Below are positions 1-8,633 of a stretch of DNA of 64,000 nucleotides, one piece after another. The position numbers and the translations under genes were made by a program. Each line of letters opens with the position of its first letter. Positions within the stretch are counted from its first letter, which is position 1. Source of the stretch: an uncultured Altererythrobacter sp. Its GTDB lineage: Bacteria; Pseudomonadota; Alphaproteobacteria; Sphingomonadales; Sphingomonadaceae. The stretch covers positions 124,001-188,000 of the forward strand of contig CANLLZ010000001.1 in assembly GCA_947492235.1 (NCBI GenBank). Direction: 5' to 3'. The notes under the pieces are model-generated. The model was not told the origin of the DNA. It worked only from the letters and a program-made list of their open reading frames with translations, and searched no databases.

Positions 1-1013
1 GAGACTTCGGGCGGCGCGTCGGCGGTGGCCAGCACGTCGCCGCGGCTGCAGTCGACTTCGTCTTCCAGCGTGATGGTCAGCGATTGACCGGCAAAGCCTT
101 CTTCCAGCTCACCCTCGAAAGTGACGATGGATTTGACCTTGCTGGTCTTGCCTGATGGCAAAACCCGCAATTCGTCGCCCGGACGGACAGTGCCGCTGGA
201 CACGAGGCCGGAGAAGCCGCGGAAATCCAGATTGGGGCGATTGACCCATTGCACCGGCAGGCGGAACGGCTTCTCGCGGTTGACCGCGCTCGACACTTCG
301 ACCGTTTCCAGATGGTCGATCAGGGTCGGGCCTTCATACCAGCTGGTCGCTTCGGAATTGGTCGTGATGTTGTCACCGGCGAGACCCGAAATCGGGATCG
401 CGGTGAAGTCTTCGATACCGATTTCATTGGCGAAGGCGCGGTAATCGGCAACGATGTGCTCGAAGGTGGGCTGATCGTAATCGACCAGGTCCATCTTGTT
501 CACCGCCAGCACGATGTTGCGAATGCCCAGCAGCTTGCACAGGAAACTGTGGCGGCGTGTCTGGACCAGCACGCCCTTGCGCGCATCGATCAGAATGATC
601 GCCAGATCGGCGGTGGACGCCCCGGTCACCATATTGCGGGTATATTGCTCGTGACCCGGGCAATCGGCGACGATGAATTTGCGTTTCTCGGTTGCGAAGA
701 AGCGGTAGGCGACATCGATGGTGATGCCTTGCTCGCGCTCTGCGGCCAGACCATCCACCAGCAGGGCAAAATCGATTTCCTGCCCCTGCGTGCCGACCTT
801 CTTGGAATCGCTTTCGAGTGCGTCCAGCTGATCTTCGAAGATCATCTTGGAATCGTAGAGCAGCCGCCCGATCAGGGTCGATTTGCCGTCATCCACACTG
901 CCGCAAGTGATGAAGCGGAGCATGCTCTTGTGCTGCTGGGCTTCCAGATAGGCGTCGATGTCGTCCGCAATCAGCGCTTCGGTCTGGAAGTTGGACTGTG
1001 TCTGGTCGGTCAT
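1..1013 (-). CDS. cysN: Sulfate adenylyltransferase large subunit (CysN or CysNC), 3' end outside window
   Basis: GTPase subunit of ATP sulfurylase, which drives formation of adenosine 5'-phosphosulfate together with CysD. About 337 N-terminal residues are present; the frame runs off the left edge, so fusion to an APS kinase (CysNC) cannot be judged. The reverse-strand translation begins MTDQTQSNF and carries an EF-Tu-type G domain: P-loop GSVDDGKST near residue 38, [12 protein letters not shown] (G3) and NKMD (G4), followed by domain II (FRLPVQWV). It lies downstream of cysD on the same strand, but the 123-bp gap is wider than usual for this pair and holds strong hairpins. Assignment is secure; only the C-terminal extent is unknown. 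Confidence 0.95.
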   Translation of the reverse strand, partial: MTDQTQSNFQTEALIADDIDAYLEAQQHKSMLRFITCGSVDDGKSTLIGRLLYDSKMIFEDQLDALESDSKKVGTQGQEIDFALLVDGLAAEREQGITIDVAYRFFATEKRKFIVADCPGHEQYTRNMVTGASTADLAIILIDARKGVLVQTRRHSFLCKLLGIRNIVLAVNKMDLVDYDQPTFEHIVADYRAFANEIGIEDFTAIPISGLAGDNITTNSEATSWYEGPTLIDHLETVEVSSAVNREKPFRLPVQWVNRPNLDFRGFSGLVSSGTVRPGDELRVLPSGKTSKVKSIVTFEGELEEGFAGQSLTITLEDEVDCSRGDVLATADAPPEV

Positions 1014-1080
1014 TTTTTGCTCTCGTCATCCCGGCAAGCGCTGGGAGCTTTCTCGGCTAGGTATTTCTCGGCTGGGCGAG

Positions 1081-1140
1081 GCCCCGGATCGGGTCCGGGG
1101 CTAACCCTTCGTCACCCTGTGGGGTGACGTGGCGGGTTAG
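1081..1140. repeat. Two adjacent palindromic hairpins between cysD and cysN
   Basis: Seen directly: an 8-bp perfect inverted repeat (gccccgga/tccggggc, 1081-1088 and 1094-1101, 5-nt loop), followed by another (cgtcaccc/gggtgacg, 1110-1117 and 1122-1129, 4-nt loop). The second is enclosed by a further arm pair ctaaccc/gggttag (1101-1107, 1134-1140), which overlaps the cysD stop codon. There is no T tract, so a classical terminator is unlikely. Such elements could be mRNA-processing or stability signals, or members of a dispersed palindrome family. Confidence 0.75.
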
Positions 1141-2042
1141 AAATACCCTTCCTGCTTTTTGTCTTCCATCGATGCGCTTTCGCCCTTGTCGATTGCGCGG
1201 CCCTGACGTTCCGAACCGGTCGCCAACAGCATTTCCTGCACAATCTTGGAAAGGTCGGTCGCGTCGCTCTCGGTCGCGCCGGTCAGCGGATAGCAGCCGA
1301 GCGTGCGGAAGCGGACATTGCGCGTGACCGGCTTCTCGCCCTCTTCCAGACGGAACCGTTCATCGTCGACTATCAGGATCTGCCCCTCACGCTCCACGGT
1401 CGGCTGAGGGCTGGACATGTAGAGCGGCACAATGTCGATGTTCTCGGCCATGATGTACTGCCAGATATCCAGCTCGGTCCAGTTGGAAATCGGGAAGACA
1501 CGGATGCTTTCGCCCTTGTTCTTGCGGGCGTTGTAGATGTTCCAAAGCTCTGGCCGCTGGTTCTTCGGGTCCCAGCGGTGGGACGATGTGCGGAAGCTGA
1601 AAACGCGTTCTTTCGCACGGGCTTTTTCTTCGTCTCGGCGGCCGCCGCCAAAGGCTGCATCGAAGCCATGCTCGGTCAGAGCGGCTTTCAGCGGATCGGT
1701 CAGCTGGGCCTGCGAATACAGCGCGCTGCCGGTGTCGAACGGGTTGATACCCTGTTCCTCGGCATGCTCGTTCTTCGCGACGATCAGCTCCAGCCCGTAT
1801 TCTTCCACGGTCTTGTCACGGTGATCCAGCAGGGCCTGAAAATCCCAGCCCGACGCAACATGCAGCATGGGGAACGGGATGGGTCCGGGATGGAACGCCT
1901 TGCGCGCAAGGTGCAGCATCACGGAGGAATCTTTGCCTACGGAATAGAGCATTACCGGCTTGGTCGCCTCGGCGACGACCTCGCGCATAATGTGAATGCT
2001 CTCGGCCTCGAGGCGTTCGAGATGGGTCAGTGGTCTGGTCAT
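1137..2042 (-). CDS. cysD: Sulfate adenylyltransferase subunit 2
   Basis: Catalytic small subunit of the heterodimeric ATP sulfurylase: ATP plus sulfate gives APS and pyrophosphate in the cytoplasm. The 301-residue protein has the usual family length. The PP-loop [12 protein letters not shown] sits near residue 35, and conserved blocks [33 protein letters not shown] and [13 protein letters not shown] follow, ending in the typical KKQEGYF. A small oddity is HVASGWDF where E. coli CysD has HVDTGWKF. It is first in a cysD-cysN order on the minus strand. The product could feed the two sulfotransferases in this window as well as assimilatory sulfate reduction. Confidence 0.97.
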   Translation of the reverse strand: MTRPLTHLERLEAESIHIMREVVAEATKPVMLYSVGKDSSVMLHLARKAFHPGPIPFPMLHVASGWDFQALLDHRDKTVEEYGLELIVAKNEHAEEQGINPFDTGSALYSQAQLTDPLKAALTEHGFDAAFGGGRRDEEKARAKERVFSFRTSSHRWDPKNQRPELWNIYNARKNKGESIRVFPISNWTELDIWQYIMAENIDIVPLYMSSPQPTVEREGQILIVDDERFRLEEGEKPVTRNVRFRTLGCYPLTGATESDATDLSKIVQEMLLATGSERQGRAIDKGESASMEDKKQEGYF

Positions 2043-2206
2043 GGAAAGCTGTGGGCGTCCGTCATATTACAAGGGGGGCTCGTTGGCCCGATGATGCGAC
2101 GGCAACGGCCCATGCCAAACTATGCTGCAAATGCGAAGGAATTTTTCTGTGTGCGTCCCGTTTTGCGCGCCTGATTGCGGCATTCCTGCGGTGACTGGAT
2201 ACCTAT

Positions 2207-3217
2207 TCAGGCCGAACAGCTGGCTCCGCCAAGGACGCAGAACCGCGCGCAATGGGGATGGTTCAGCTTCACCGGTTCGCTGGCCTGCGCCAGAGAGTCG
2301 CCGAGATCGAAGCCGGGATCGTAGGGAATGAGCGTACAGGCTGCGACGCGGGGTGCCGATTCGCCCTTGCGATGGACGACCATCCGGCTTGTGGCGCACA
2401 TGATCTGGGCCGGGTCCTTATCGAGGATCGACCAGCAGGCGGTGGTAATCTCCGCGATGTCCTTGTCCTCGTCCATTTCGGGAAACAGGACGAGCCGCAT
2501 TGGATCGGTCGCATCCACGGCAATGCCTTCGGCGGCGAACAACGCGGCGTAGCCTGCGCGCTCGTCGGCCTCGCTCTCGCCCGGCAGCATCCGGCCTGCG
2601 ACTGCGATGGAGAACCCGTGTGCGCTCAGCCATTGAAGCCCGTCGATGGCGACGTCCCAGCTGTTCGCCCCGCGTTCGGCCTCGTGCACGCGCTTTGTAT
2701 GATGATCGAGGCTGACGCGGATGGTCAGCCGGTCACCATGCTCCGCGCGAAGTGCCAGAAGGGCGGTCTCATGCCGCCGCATCGGCTTCATCGCATTGGA
2801 CAGCACCAAAGCCTCGAACCCGCGCTCCAGCGTATCTTCCAGCATGGGCAGGAATTCGGGGTTCATGAAAGGCTCGCCGCCGGTAAAGGCGATCTCGCGT
2901 GTGCCCAGGCCCGTTTCGGCGATCTCATCCAGATACGCCGCCACGTCGCTTTGCCGGATATAGATCAGCGCATCATTGGTCGGGCTGCTTTCGATGTAGC
3001 AGCTCGCGCAGGCCAGATTGCACAGCGTGCCGGTGTTGAACCACAGAGTGTCCATCTTCACCAGCGGGACGGACGCGCGCGGTTCGCCCTTCGCAGTCAC
3101 ATCGGGATCAGTAAATTTCGCAGGCGGAAGCTTTGCTCCGGCCACTGCAAAGGGCGAGGGTCCGGCCGGAGCATTTCGGCTCTTGGTGCGGCTTTTTGTG
3201 CGGGTCTGGCTGGTCAT
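2207..3217 (-). CDS. Radical SAM protein with probable auxiliary Fe-S cluster
   Basis: A 336-residue radical SAM enzyme of unknown reaction. The cluster motif CNLACASC gives C66, C70 and C73 (CX3CX2C) and is followed by TGGEP, the SAM amino-group motif. Further cysteines near the C terminus (a Cys in IMCATS, one in AACTL, then C323, C327 and C334) suggest a SPASM-like auxiliary cluster. The first 40 residues are basic and low complexity. Its start lies only 4 bp after the stop of the flavoprotein gene at 3222-4640, so the two are probably co-transcribed, flavoprotein first. It is not a clear ArsS: the family motif around the cluster differs. Confident as radical SAM, substrate unknown. Confidence 0.85.
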   Translation of the reverse strand: MTSQTRTKSRTKSRNAPAGPSPFAVAGAKLPPAKFTDPDVTAKGEPRASVPLVKMDTLWFNTGTLCNLACASCYIESSPTNDALIYIRQSDVAAYLDEIAETGLGTREIAFTGGEPFMNPEFLPMLEDTLERGFEALVLSNAMKPMRRHETALLALRAEHGDRLTIRVSLDHHTKRVHEAERGANSWDVAIDGLQWLSAHGFSIAVAGRMLPGESEADERAGYAALFAAEGIAVDATDPMRLVLFPEMDEDKDIAEITTACWSILDKDPAQIMCATSRMVVHRKGESAPRVAACTLIPYDPGFDLGDSLAQASEPVKLNHPHCARFCVLGGASCSA

Positions 3218-3221
3218 GGGA

Positions 3222-4640
3222 TCAGGCGAAGGTCCGGCGGACCTTGGCCACGAAAGCGGCGTATTTCTTGGGCAGCGATCCGAACACCGTCGGCTCCCAT
3301 GCGCTGAACGCGGCAGCCTTGGTGATCTCGCTGCGGGTTGGGTAGCTGATGATGGCAGAGCCCATGTCGAAGGTTCCGCTTTTGCCGGTTATCATCTGGC
3401 TGAAGGGCAGGAGCAACTCGCCGGCATTCTTGCCCACGATGCTCGCGCCGATTACTTTCTTCCCCTTCAGGATGACTTTCATCTGGCCCTTGGTTGCATC
3501 CTCGGCAATCGCCCGTTCGTTATGGTCGAAGCCTTCGGTTATGACGGTGATCTTGTCGCCCAGTTCGGCGCGTGCTTCGGCCTCGGTCATCCCGACCTGC
3601 GCAACTTCGGGTTCGGTAAAGGTGCACCATGGCAGCGCCTTCCAGTTCACTTTCGTGGGCAGGCCGGTGACGATTTCCAGCGCCACGTTCGATCCTTCAT
3701 AACCCGACACATGGGTCAAGCGCGGCCCGTCGCGGCAATCGCCGATGGCGTAGATCGATTTGATCGAGGTCCGGCGGCGCGCATCCACCTTGATGCCGTT
3801 GCGCGCCATTTCGACGCCGAGCTCTTCCAGCCCGAAGCCCGAAGTGTTGGCCTTGCGTCCCACCGCGACCAGCACATGCGTCCCTTTGATTGTCTCTCCA
3901 TTATCGACTGCGATCTCGATAGCGCCGGCCTTGCCCGACACGCTGTCTGCCTTACCTTTGACGAAAGTCACGCCCTCGGCCTTCATGGTGTCGATCACGA
4001 CTTTCACATTGTCCTGATCGTCGCGGCCCATCGGATTTTCCGGTTCGATCACCGTCACTTCGCTGCCCAGACGGCGGAAACTCTGGGCCATTTCCATCCC
4101 GATCACACCGCCGCCGATAATCAGCAAATGGCCCGGCTGCTCGGTCAGGTCGAACAGGTTCTCGTTGGTGAGGTAGGGGACGGTATCGAGCCCGGGGATC
4201 GGCGGGACAAACGGCTTGGACCCGGTCGCCACCACGATGCGCGGGGCGGTGAGCGTTTTGCCGCCAACCTCGACCGAATGTTTGCCTGTAATGCGCGCCC
4301 AATCGCGGATGACTTCGCAACCCATCTCCTCGAAGGTTTCTTCACTGTCATGCGGGGCGATATGCGCGATGGCATCGTGAATGTGCTTATGAACGCCCGA
4401 CCATTCCACCTTGGGCGCGGCCAGCGTCACCCCGTGCAGCGTTTCCGTCCGCGCTTCGGCAGCGCGTTTTGCCGCCGTGATAATCGCCTTGCTGGGCACA
4501 CAACCATTGTTGAGGCACTCGCCGCCCATCTTGTGGCCTTCGATCAGCGCGACCTTAAGGCCGAACAGCGCGCAGCCGCCCGCCGCGGTCAATCCGGCAG
4601 CTCCGCCGCCGATAACAATAACATCATGGGTGAATTTCAT
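3222..4640 (-). CDS. MerA/dihydrolipoamide dehydrogenase-like FAD disulfide oxidoreductase
   Basis: A 472-residue pyridine nucleotide-disulfide oxidoreductase. FAD motif GGGAAG is at residues 11-16, the redox-active pair C42/C47 in GGECLNNGCVPSK, and the NAD(P) motif GGGVIG at 176-181. Near the C terminus the His-Pro-Thr...Glu signature of lipoamide dehydrogenase reads YPTRSE (Y433), the Tyr variant seen in mercuric reductase, but the MerA C-terminal Cys-Cys pair and the N-terminal HMA domain are both absent. It is therefore probably not a mercury reductase. The start MKFTHDVIVIGGG is chosen because the Rossmann fold begins at once; longer in-frame starts add nonconserved residues. The radical SAM gene follows at 4 bp. 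Confidence 0.88.
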   Translation of the reverse strand: MKFTHDVIVIGGGAAGLTAAGGCALFGLKVALIEGHKMGGECLNNGCVPSKAIITAAKRAAEARTETLHGVTLAAPKVEWSGVHKHIHDAIAHIAPHDSEETFEEMGCEVIRDWARITGKHSVEVGGKTLTAPRIVVATGSKPFVPPIPGLDTVPYLTNENLFDLTEQPGHLLIIGGGVIGMEMAQSFRRLGSEVTVIEPENPMGRDDQDNVKVVIDTMKAEGVTFVKGKADSVSGKAGAIEIAVDNGETIKGTHVLVAVGRKANTSGFGLEELGVEMARNGIKVDARRRTSIKSIYAIGDCRDGPRLTHVSGYEGSNVALEIVTGLPTKVNWKALPWCTFTEPEVAQVGMTEAEARAELGDKITVITEGFDHNERAIAEDATKGQMKVILKGKKVIGASIVGKNAGELLLPFSQMITGKSGTFDMGSAIISYPTRSEITKAAAFSAWEPTVFGSLPKKYAAFVAKVRRTFA

Positions 4641-4781
4641 AACCGGCCCCTCTACATGCCCCGTAACCAAATGTCTCTGAAATGCGAATCTCCTCTGACT
4701 CTCTGAGCAATGGAGCATCGCGATCTGCATGACTGTTCGGCCGGGAAGGGCGCTTCGTTACATGAGCTTCGAAACAAACTG

Positions 4782-5795
4782 ATGCATATCCTCGTAACCG
4801 GGGCCGCGGGCCTCATCGGCGGTGAAGTGTGCGCGCGTCTGGTGGATGCGGGGCACCGCGTCACGGCGATGGTCCGCTCCAATCCCGATGTCCTGTCGAA
4901 TGACGGGAAGACAGCGCGGGTGGACCGGATCGTGACGGGCGACCTCGCCTATGAGGGGATGCGGCTTGGCGCGGACGATTCTGCGCATCTGGCATCGGGC
5001 GTCGATCTGGTGATCCATTGCGCGGCACTGACGCGGTTCGATCTGGAGAAAGCGGATTACCGGGCGACCAATGTTGAAGGCACACGCCGGGCGCTGGAAT
5101 TGGCGCGGCGCAATGGCGCTGGCTTCATGCATGTCTCCACCGCCTATGTTTGCGGTGGGCGAACCGGCCCGGTGCTCGAAGATGATGCATTGCCGACAGG
5201 CGGTTTCACCAATGGCTACGAGGCAAGCAAGGCGGAGGCCGAGGGGCTGGTGCGGGCGAGCGGAGTGCCTTTCGTGATTGCGCGCCCCAGCATTGTGGTG
5301 GGCGACAGCCGCACCGGGGCGATCCGCCAGTTCGACACGATTTATGCCGCGTTCAAGCTGATTGCGGAAGGGCGCGTGCGACATATGCCGGTGGCTGCGG
5401 GCGCGACGCTCGATTTTGTGCCGCTGGACCATGTGGCGGCCGGGATCGTGGCATTGGCGGAGGGGCACGAAACGGCGGCTGGAGGGACTTATCATCTGGT
5501 CTCCGGAGGCCCGGTGCCCGTGGAGGTATTTGCGCAGGCCATCGGCAGTTTCGAGGCGTTCTCAGCGCCCGTACTGGTGGAGGCCGAGGGTTTCGACCCG
5601 GCAACACTGCCAGCGATGGAGCGGCGGCTCTACAAGCGCGTGGCGGGGCTCTACGCCAATTACTTCCAGCGCGACCCGCGCTTTGATGATCGCAATCTGT
5701 GTGAGTTCACGGGCTTGCAAGCAGCGCCGATGGACCTCGCCATGCTGCGTCGGCTGATCCAGTATTGCGTCGATGTGGGATTCCTGAAGGGCTAA
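4782..5795 (+). CDS. NAD(P)-dependent extended SDR / epimerase-family protein
   Basis: A 337-residue extended short-chain dehydrogenase/reductase. The nucleotide-binding motif TGAAGLIGG is at residues 6-14; the catalytic Ser/Thr (VSTAYV, about 118-123) and YxxxK (Y146, K150) are intact. The internal DLVIHCAA and the STAYVCG stretch resemble thioester-reductase or acyl-CoA-reductase-type SDRs and nucleotide-sugar epimerases. The start at MHILVTG is chosen because the Rossmann motif starts there; no strong ribosome site is visible. It is transcribed divergently from the MerA-like gene and converges on the glycosyltransferase at 5799-6533, so it probably belongs to the same locus. Substrate unknown. 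Confidence 0.85.
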   Translation: MHILVTGAAGLIGGEVCARLVDAGHRVTAMVRSNPDVLSNDGKTARVDRIVTGDLAYEGMRLGADDSAHLASGVDLVIHCAALTRFDLEKADYRATNVEGTRRALELARRNGAGFMHVSTAYVCGGRTGPVLEDDALPTGGFTNGYEASKAEAEGLVRASGVPFVIARPSIVVGDSRTGAIRQFDTIYAAFKLIAEGRVRHMPVAAGATLDFVPLDHVAAGIVALAEGHETAAGGTYHLVSGGPVPVEVFAQAIGSFEAFSAPVLVEAEGFDPATLPAMERRLYKRVAGLYANYFQRDPRFDDRNLCEFTGLQAAPMDLAMLRRLIQYCVDVGFLKG

Positions 5796-5798
5796 GGT

Positions 5799-6533
5799 TC
5801 AACGCACATCGGGATAATGCGCACCCATCCTGTCCCGCATTCCGAAGGCCCACAGCATACCGACTTTGAAGTAAATCCAGTTCGCTTTCAGCGGGCCCCA
5901 AGCGGCAATCCGGCGGTCCGAAGTGCGTACCACCCGGCGGACCATTTTGGTGCGGCCCAGCGCAGCAAATTTCACGCACAAATCCGCCTCTTCCATAATC
6001 GCATCGCCCGGCGTGCAGCCGCCGATTTTCAGGAAGTCGTCGCGCCGGAAGAACATCGCGTGGTCGCCAAACAACAGCCGCACACCGCGCACAAAATGGT
6101 GCGGACGGGTTATCAGCGGAGCGTACCAGGTCTTGATGAAGTTGTGTGCGCTGGTGAACCAGCGGGTCTTGGTGCCGGTAATCAGCGGGGTGAAACTAGC
6201 GAGCGCGTTTTTCGGATTGGCGAGCGTTTCGCGGATGACCCGCACCATATCGGCAGGCGGAATTGTATCGGCGTGCAGCACACAGATGTAATTTGCCGTC
6301 GCTGCTTCTACGCCTGCATTGATCTGACGCGCGCGGCCTTTGTTGGCAGCGATCAGGGTCCACCCTGCATCGCGCACCAGCGCAGCGGTGGCATCCATGG
6401 ACCCGCCATCGACGGCGATGATCTCGGCAGGCTGCGGGTCCAGCGTGGCGAGGGCTTCGATGAGCGCGGGCAAGGCCGCTTCCTCTTCGAACAGGGGGAT
6501 GACCAGCGCGACAGTCGCTGTAGTATCGCTCAT
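5799..6533 (-). CDS. TIGR04283-type family 2 glycosyltransferase
   Basis: Small soluble GT2-fold glycosyltransferase of 244 residues. It matches the pattern of the family named arsenosugar biosynthesis-associated glycosyltransferase: VIPLFEEE at the N terminus, VDGGSMDAT, then KGRARQINAG and LHADT (metal-binding DxD-like region), followed by GDHAMFFRR. The start MSDTTATVAL is set by a 4-base ATGA overlap with the stop of the upstream gene (6530-7111), so the two are translationally coupled. Acceptor and sugar are unknown; the arsenosugar link is by family name and neighbourhood, not by direct evidence. Confidence 0.88.
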   Translation of the reverse strand: MSDTTATVALVIPLFEEEAALPALIEALATLDPQPAEIIAVDGGSMDATAALVRDAGWTLIAANKGRARQINAGVEAATANYICVLHADTIPPADMVRVIRETLANPKNALASFTPLITGTKTRWFTSAHNFIKTWYAPLITRPHHFVRGVRLLFGDHAMFFRRDDFLKIGGCTPGDAIMEEADLCVKFAALGRTKMVRRVVRTSDRRIAAWGPLKANWIYFKVGMLWAFGMRDRMGAHYPDVR

Positions 6534-7111
6534 AGCAGGAACTCCGGCCAATCGTCCAAGTCTTCCGGTTCATCCACGTCGGACAATTCCGGTAGCATGG
6601 CGGGCGTTATGCCATGCGCCTGACACGCGGCCAGCGTTGCGGGCATTACGGCATCGGTGCTCCACGCAATGTCCTCGAATAGCCACGGCAACGGCTCGCG
6701 GTATCCGATCAGCCAGTATCCGCCATCGCTGGCCGGGCCGATGGTGACTGGCGCTTCGGTCAGAGCGTTGGCGGCGTCCCGTAACAATCCGGGAGTCAGG
6801 CCCGGGCAGTCACTGCCGATGGCCATGCCCGGCGCAGGGGCGCGTTGCAGTTTGGCCGTCAGATCGCCGTCACCCTGCTGCGCCACTGGCACATCGGAGC
6901 CCAGCCATTCCTGAAATTCCGCCTCGCCGGCACCGGTTGCCCGCAATTCGAACGGCAGGCCCGAAGCGCGCACGATCTCCAACGTATGCACCAGCAGCTT
7001 GCGATAGACCGCGACAGCGCCCTCCGGCCCGAACGCCGGGATCAGCCGCGTCTTTGCCTTGCCGGCTTCCGGCCAGCGAGCGAAGATGGACACAGTCGGC
7101 TGGCCAATCAT
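6530..7111 (-). CDS. TIGR04282-type glycosyltransferase (nucleotidyltransferase-like)
   Basis: A 193-residue protein with the hallmark FARWPEAGKAKTRL at the N terminus, GSDCPGL in the middle and GPASDGGYWLIG, all typical of the small DUF2064/TIGR04282 family that accompanies TIGR04283. The fold is related to CobY/MobA-like nucleotidyltransferases. It overlaps both neighbours by 4 bp (ATGA): the MATE gene upstream and the TIGR04283 gene downstream. The three therefore form one compact operon: exporter, TIGR04282, TIGR04283. Start MIGQPTVSI is fixed by that overlap. The exact chemistry of the family is not established. Confidence 0.88.
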   Translation of the reverse strand: MIGQPTVSIFARWPEAGKAKTRLIPAFGPEGAVAVYRKLLVHTLEIVRASGLPFELRATGAGEAEFQEWLGSDVPVAQQGDGDLTAKLQRAPAPGMAIGSDCPGLTPGLLRDAANALTEAPVTIGPASDGGYWLIGYREPLPWLFEDIAWSTDAVMPATLAACQAHGITPAMLPELSDVDEPEDLDDWPEFLL

Positions 7112-8490
7112 GCGGCTTGGGTTTCCGCAGGGGGTTCTGCGTCCTTGCGCGTATCCGGTTTGGCCTTCAGCACCCACCAGACCACCACCGCCGAAACGAG
7201 CCCGCCGAGCACATTGGCCGCCAGTTCGGCTCCGTATACAGCATCCGCCCCCCAGCTGCCGCGCAGGAACCATGCGAAGGGCAGCATCACCAGAAACACG
7301 CGCGCGCAGCTCTGCGCCAATGCCAGTCCAGCCTTGCCCACCGAATTGAGCACTCCATTGCCCACGATCAGCAGGCCGTATCCGGCATAGCCCCAGGCCG
7401 CGATGGTCAGATAGCGCGCGAACTGCTCGATCACGGCGGCTTCCTCGGTGAAGAAATCGGCAAACCACTCGCCGAACGAGAAGAGCACGGCAGCAATCGC
7501 CAGCCCGTATCCGACCGAGAAGACGCCGGCATAGACGACCGCCTTGCGCGCGCGGTCCAGCTTATTGGCGCCCCAGTTCTGGCCGACAATGCCGCCGATT
7601 GCGCCCGACAAGGCGAGCAGCGGCACGACAGCGAAACTCTGCAAGCGGCCCGCCGCACCGAAACCGGCCACCGCCGCCTGCCCCTCGATGGCCACGAGCG
7701 CGGTCAGGATGGAAAGGCCGATGGGATTGATTGCGTTGGAAAACGCCGCCGGTCCCGCGACGCTGAGGATGGCACTGGCCGACTCGCTGACCCCGCAGCG
7801 CTTCAGCAATTTCAGATCGAATGGCAACGGGGTCCGCCGCAGCAAGTAGAACGCCATTGCAATCCCGCAGGCCCAGCCAATCGCGGTGGCATAGGCTGCC
7901 CCGGCAATTCCGAAACCTTCGAACCCGAACGCGCCGGTGATCAGGATCGGGTCGAGCACCCAGTTGGCGGCGGCATAGGTGAGCGAGACGAGCGAGGTTT
8001 TCTGCGCCTCCCCCTGACCGCGCAGCACGCCGTTGATGCCCATGATGGCCAGCAGCAGCGGGAAACTGATCGCAAAGGGCTTCATATAGGTGCGGATGAA
8101 CGGCATCAGCGCTTCGTCCGCATTCATCAGGCGGAACAGCGGGTCCATCAGCAAGAACAGCGCGAGGCCCAGAACCACACCGCAGCCCACTGCGAAGACG
8201 ATCCCGAAATTCGCCCGCCGCGCTGCCCGGTCATCATCGCCAGCGCCGAGCGCCCGTGCGACCACCGAATTGATGCCCACCATGATGCCGACACCCAGGC
8301 TGGAGAGCGCCACACTGATCGGAAAGATGAAAGAAATCGCGGCCAGTTGCTGCGAGCCCAGCTGCCCGATGAAATAGGAATCCACCAGACCGATCGACAT
8401 GATCGCGGCCACTCCGATGATCATCGGTGCCGTCTGGCTGACAAGATGGCCCGGAATGCTTCCGCGCGTCAGTTTCGCGTTCTGGCTCAT
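7108..8490 (-). CDS. MATE family efflux transporter
   Basis: A 460-residue integral membrane protein of the MatE/NorM type, with about twelve hydrophobic segments in two repeats. Characteristic stretches are ISFPLLLAIMGINGVLRGQGEAQK and the SVGKAG region in the second half. It should export organic cations or metabolites driven by Na+ or H+. It is the promoter-proximal gene of the operon with the two small glycosyltransferases (4-bp overlap at its stop), which suggests that it exports the product or handles its toxicity. The 143-bp gap to the divergent aldolase gene holds the promoter. Confidence 0.9.
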   Translation of the reverse strand: MSQNAKLTRGSIPGHLVSQTAPMIIGVAAIMSIGLVDSYFIGQLGSQQLAAISFIFPISVALSSLGVGIMVGINSVVARALGAGDDDRAARRANFGIVFAVGCGVVLGLALFLLMDPLFRLMNADEALMPFIRTYMKPFAISFPLLLAIMGINGVLRGQGEAQKTSLVSLTYAAANWVLDPILITGAFGFEGFGIAGAAYATAIGWACGIAMAFYLLRRTPLPFDLKLLKRCGVSESASAILSVAGPAAFSNAINPIGLSILTALVAIEGQAAVAGFGAAGRLQSFAVVPLLALSGAIGGIVGQNWGANKLDRARKAVVYAGVFSVGYGLAIAAVLFSFGEWFADFFTEEAAVIEQFARYLTIAAWGYAGYGLLIVGNGVLNSVGKAGLALAQSCARVFLVMLPFAWFLRGSWGADAVYGAELAANVLGGLVSAVVVWWVLKAKPDTRKDAEPPAETQAA

Positions 8491-8633
8491 CGGGTCTCGC
8501 TCATCATCAGGGCGTTAGCGGCGGGGTGTGCCCTAGGAAAGGGGGACGAAGGGACGGCGGGACGCTAGCACCTTGTGCGATAGCGCCTGCCCGTGCGATA
8601 AAGTTCCCAAACATCGTTTAAGGAGAACCGACC

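Noticed and set aside
3222-4640. Mercuric reductase (merA)
   Set aside because: No N-terminal heavy-metal domain and no C-terminal Cys pair; no other mer gene nearby.
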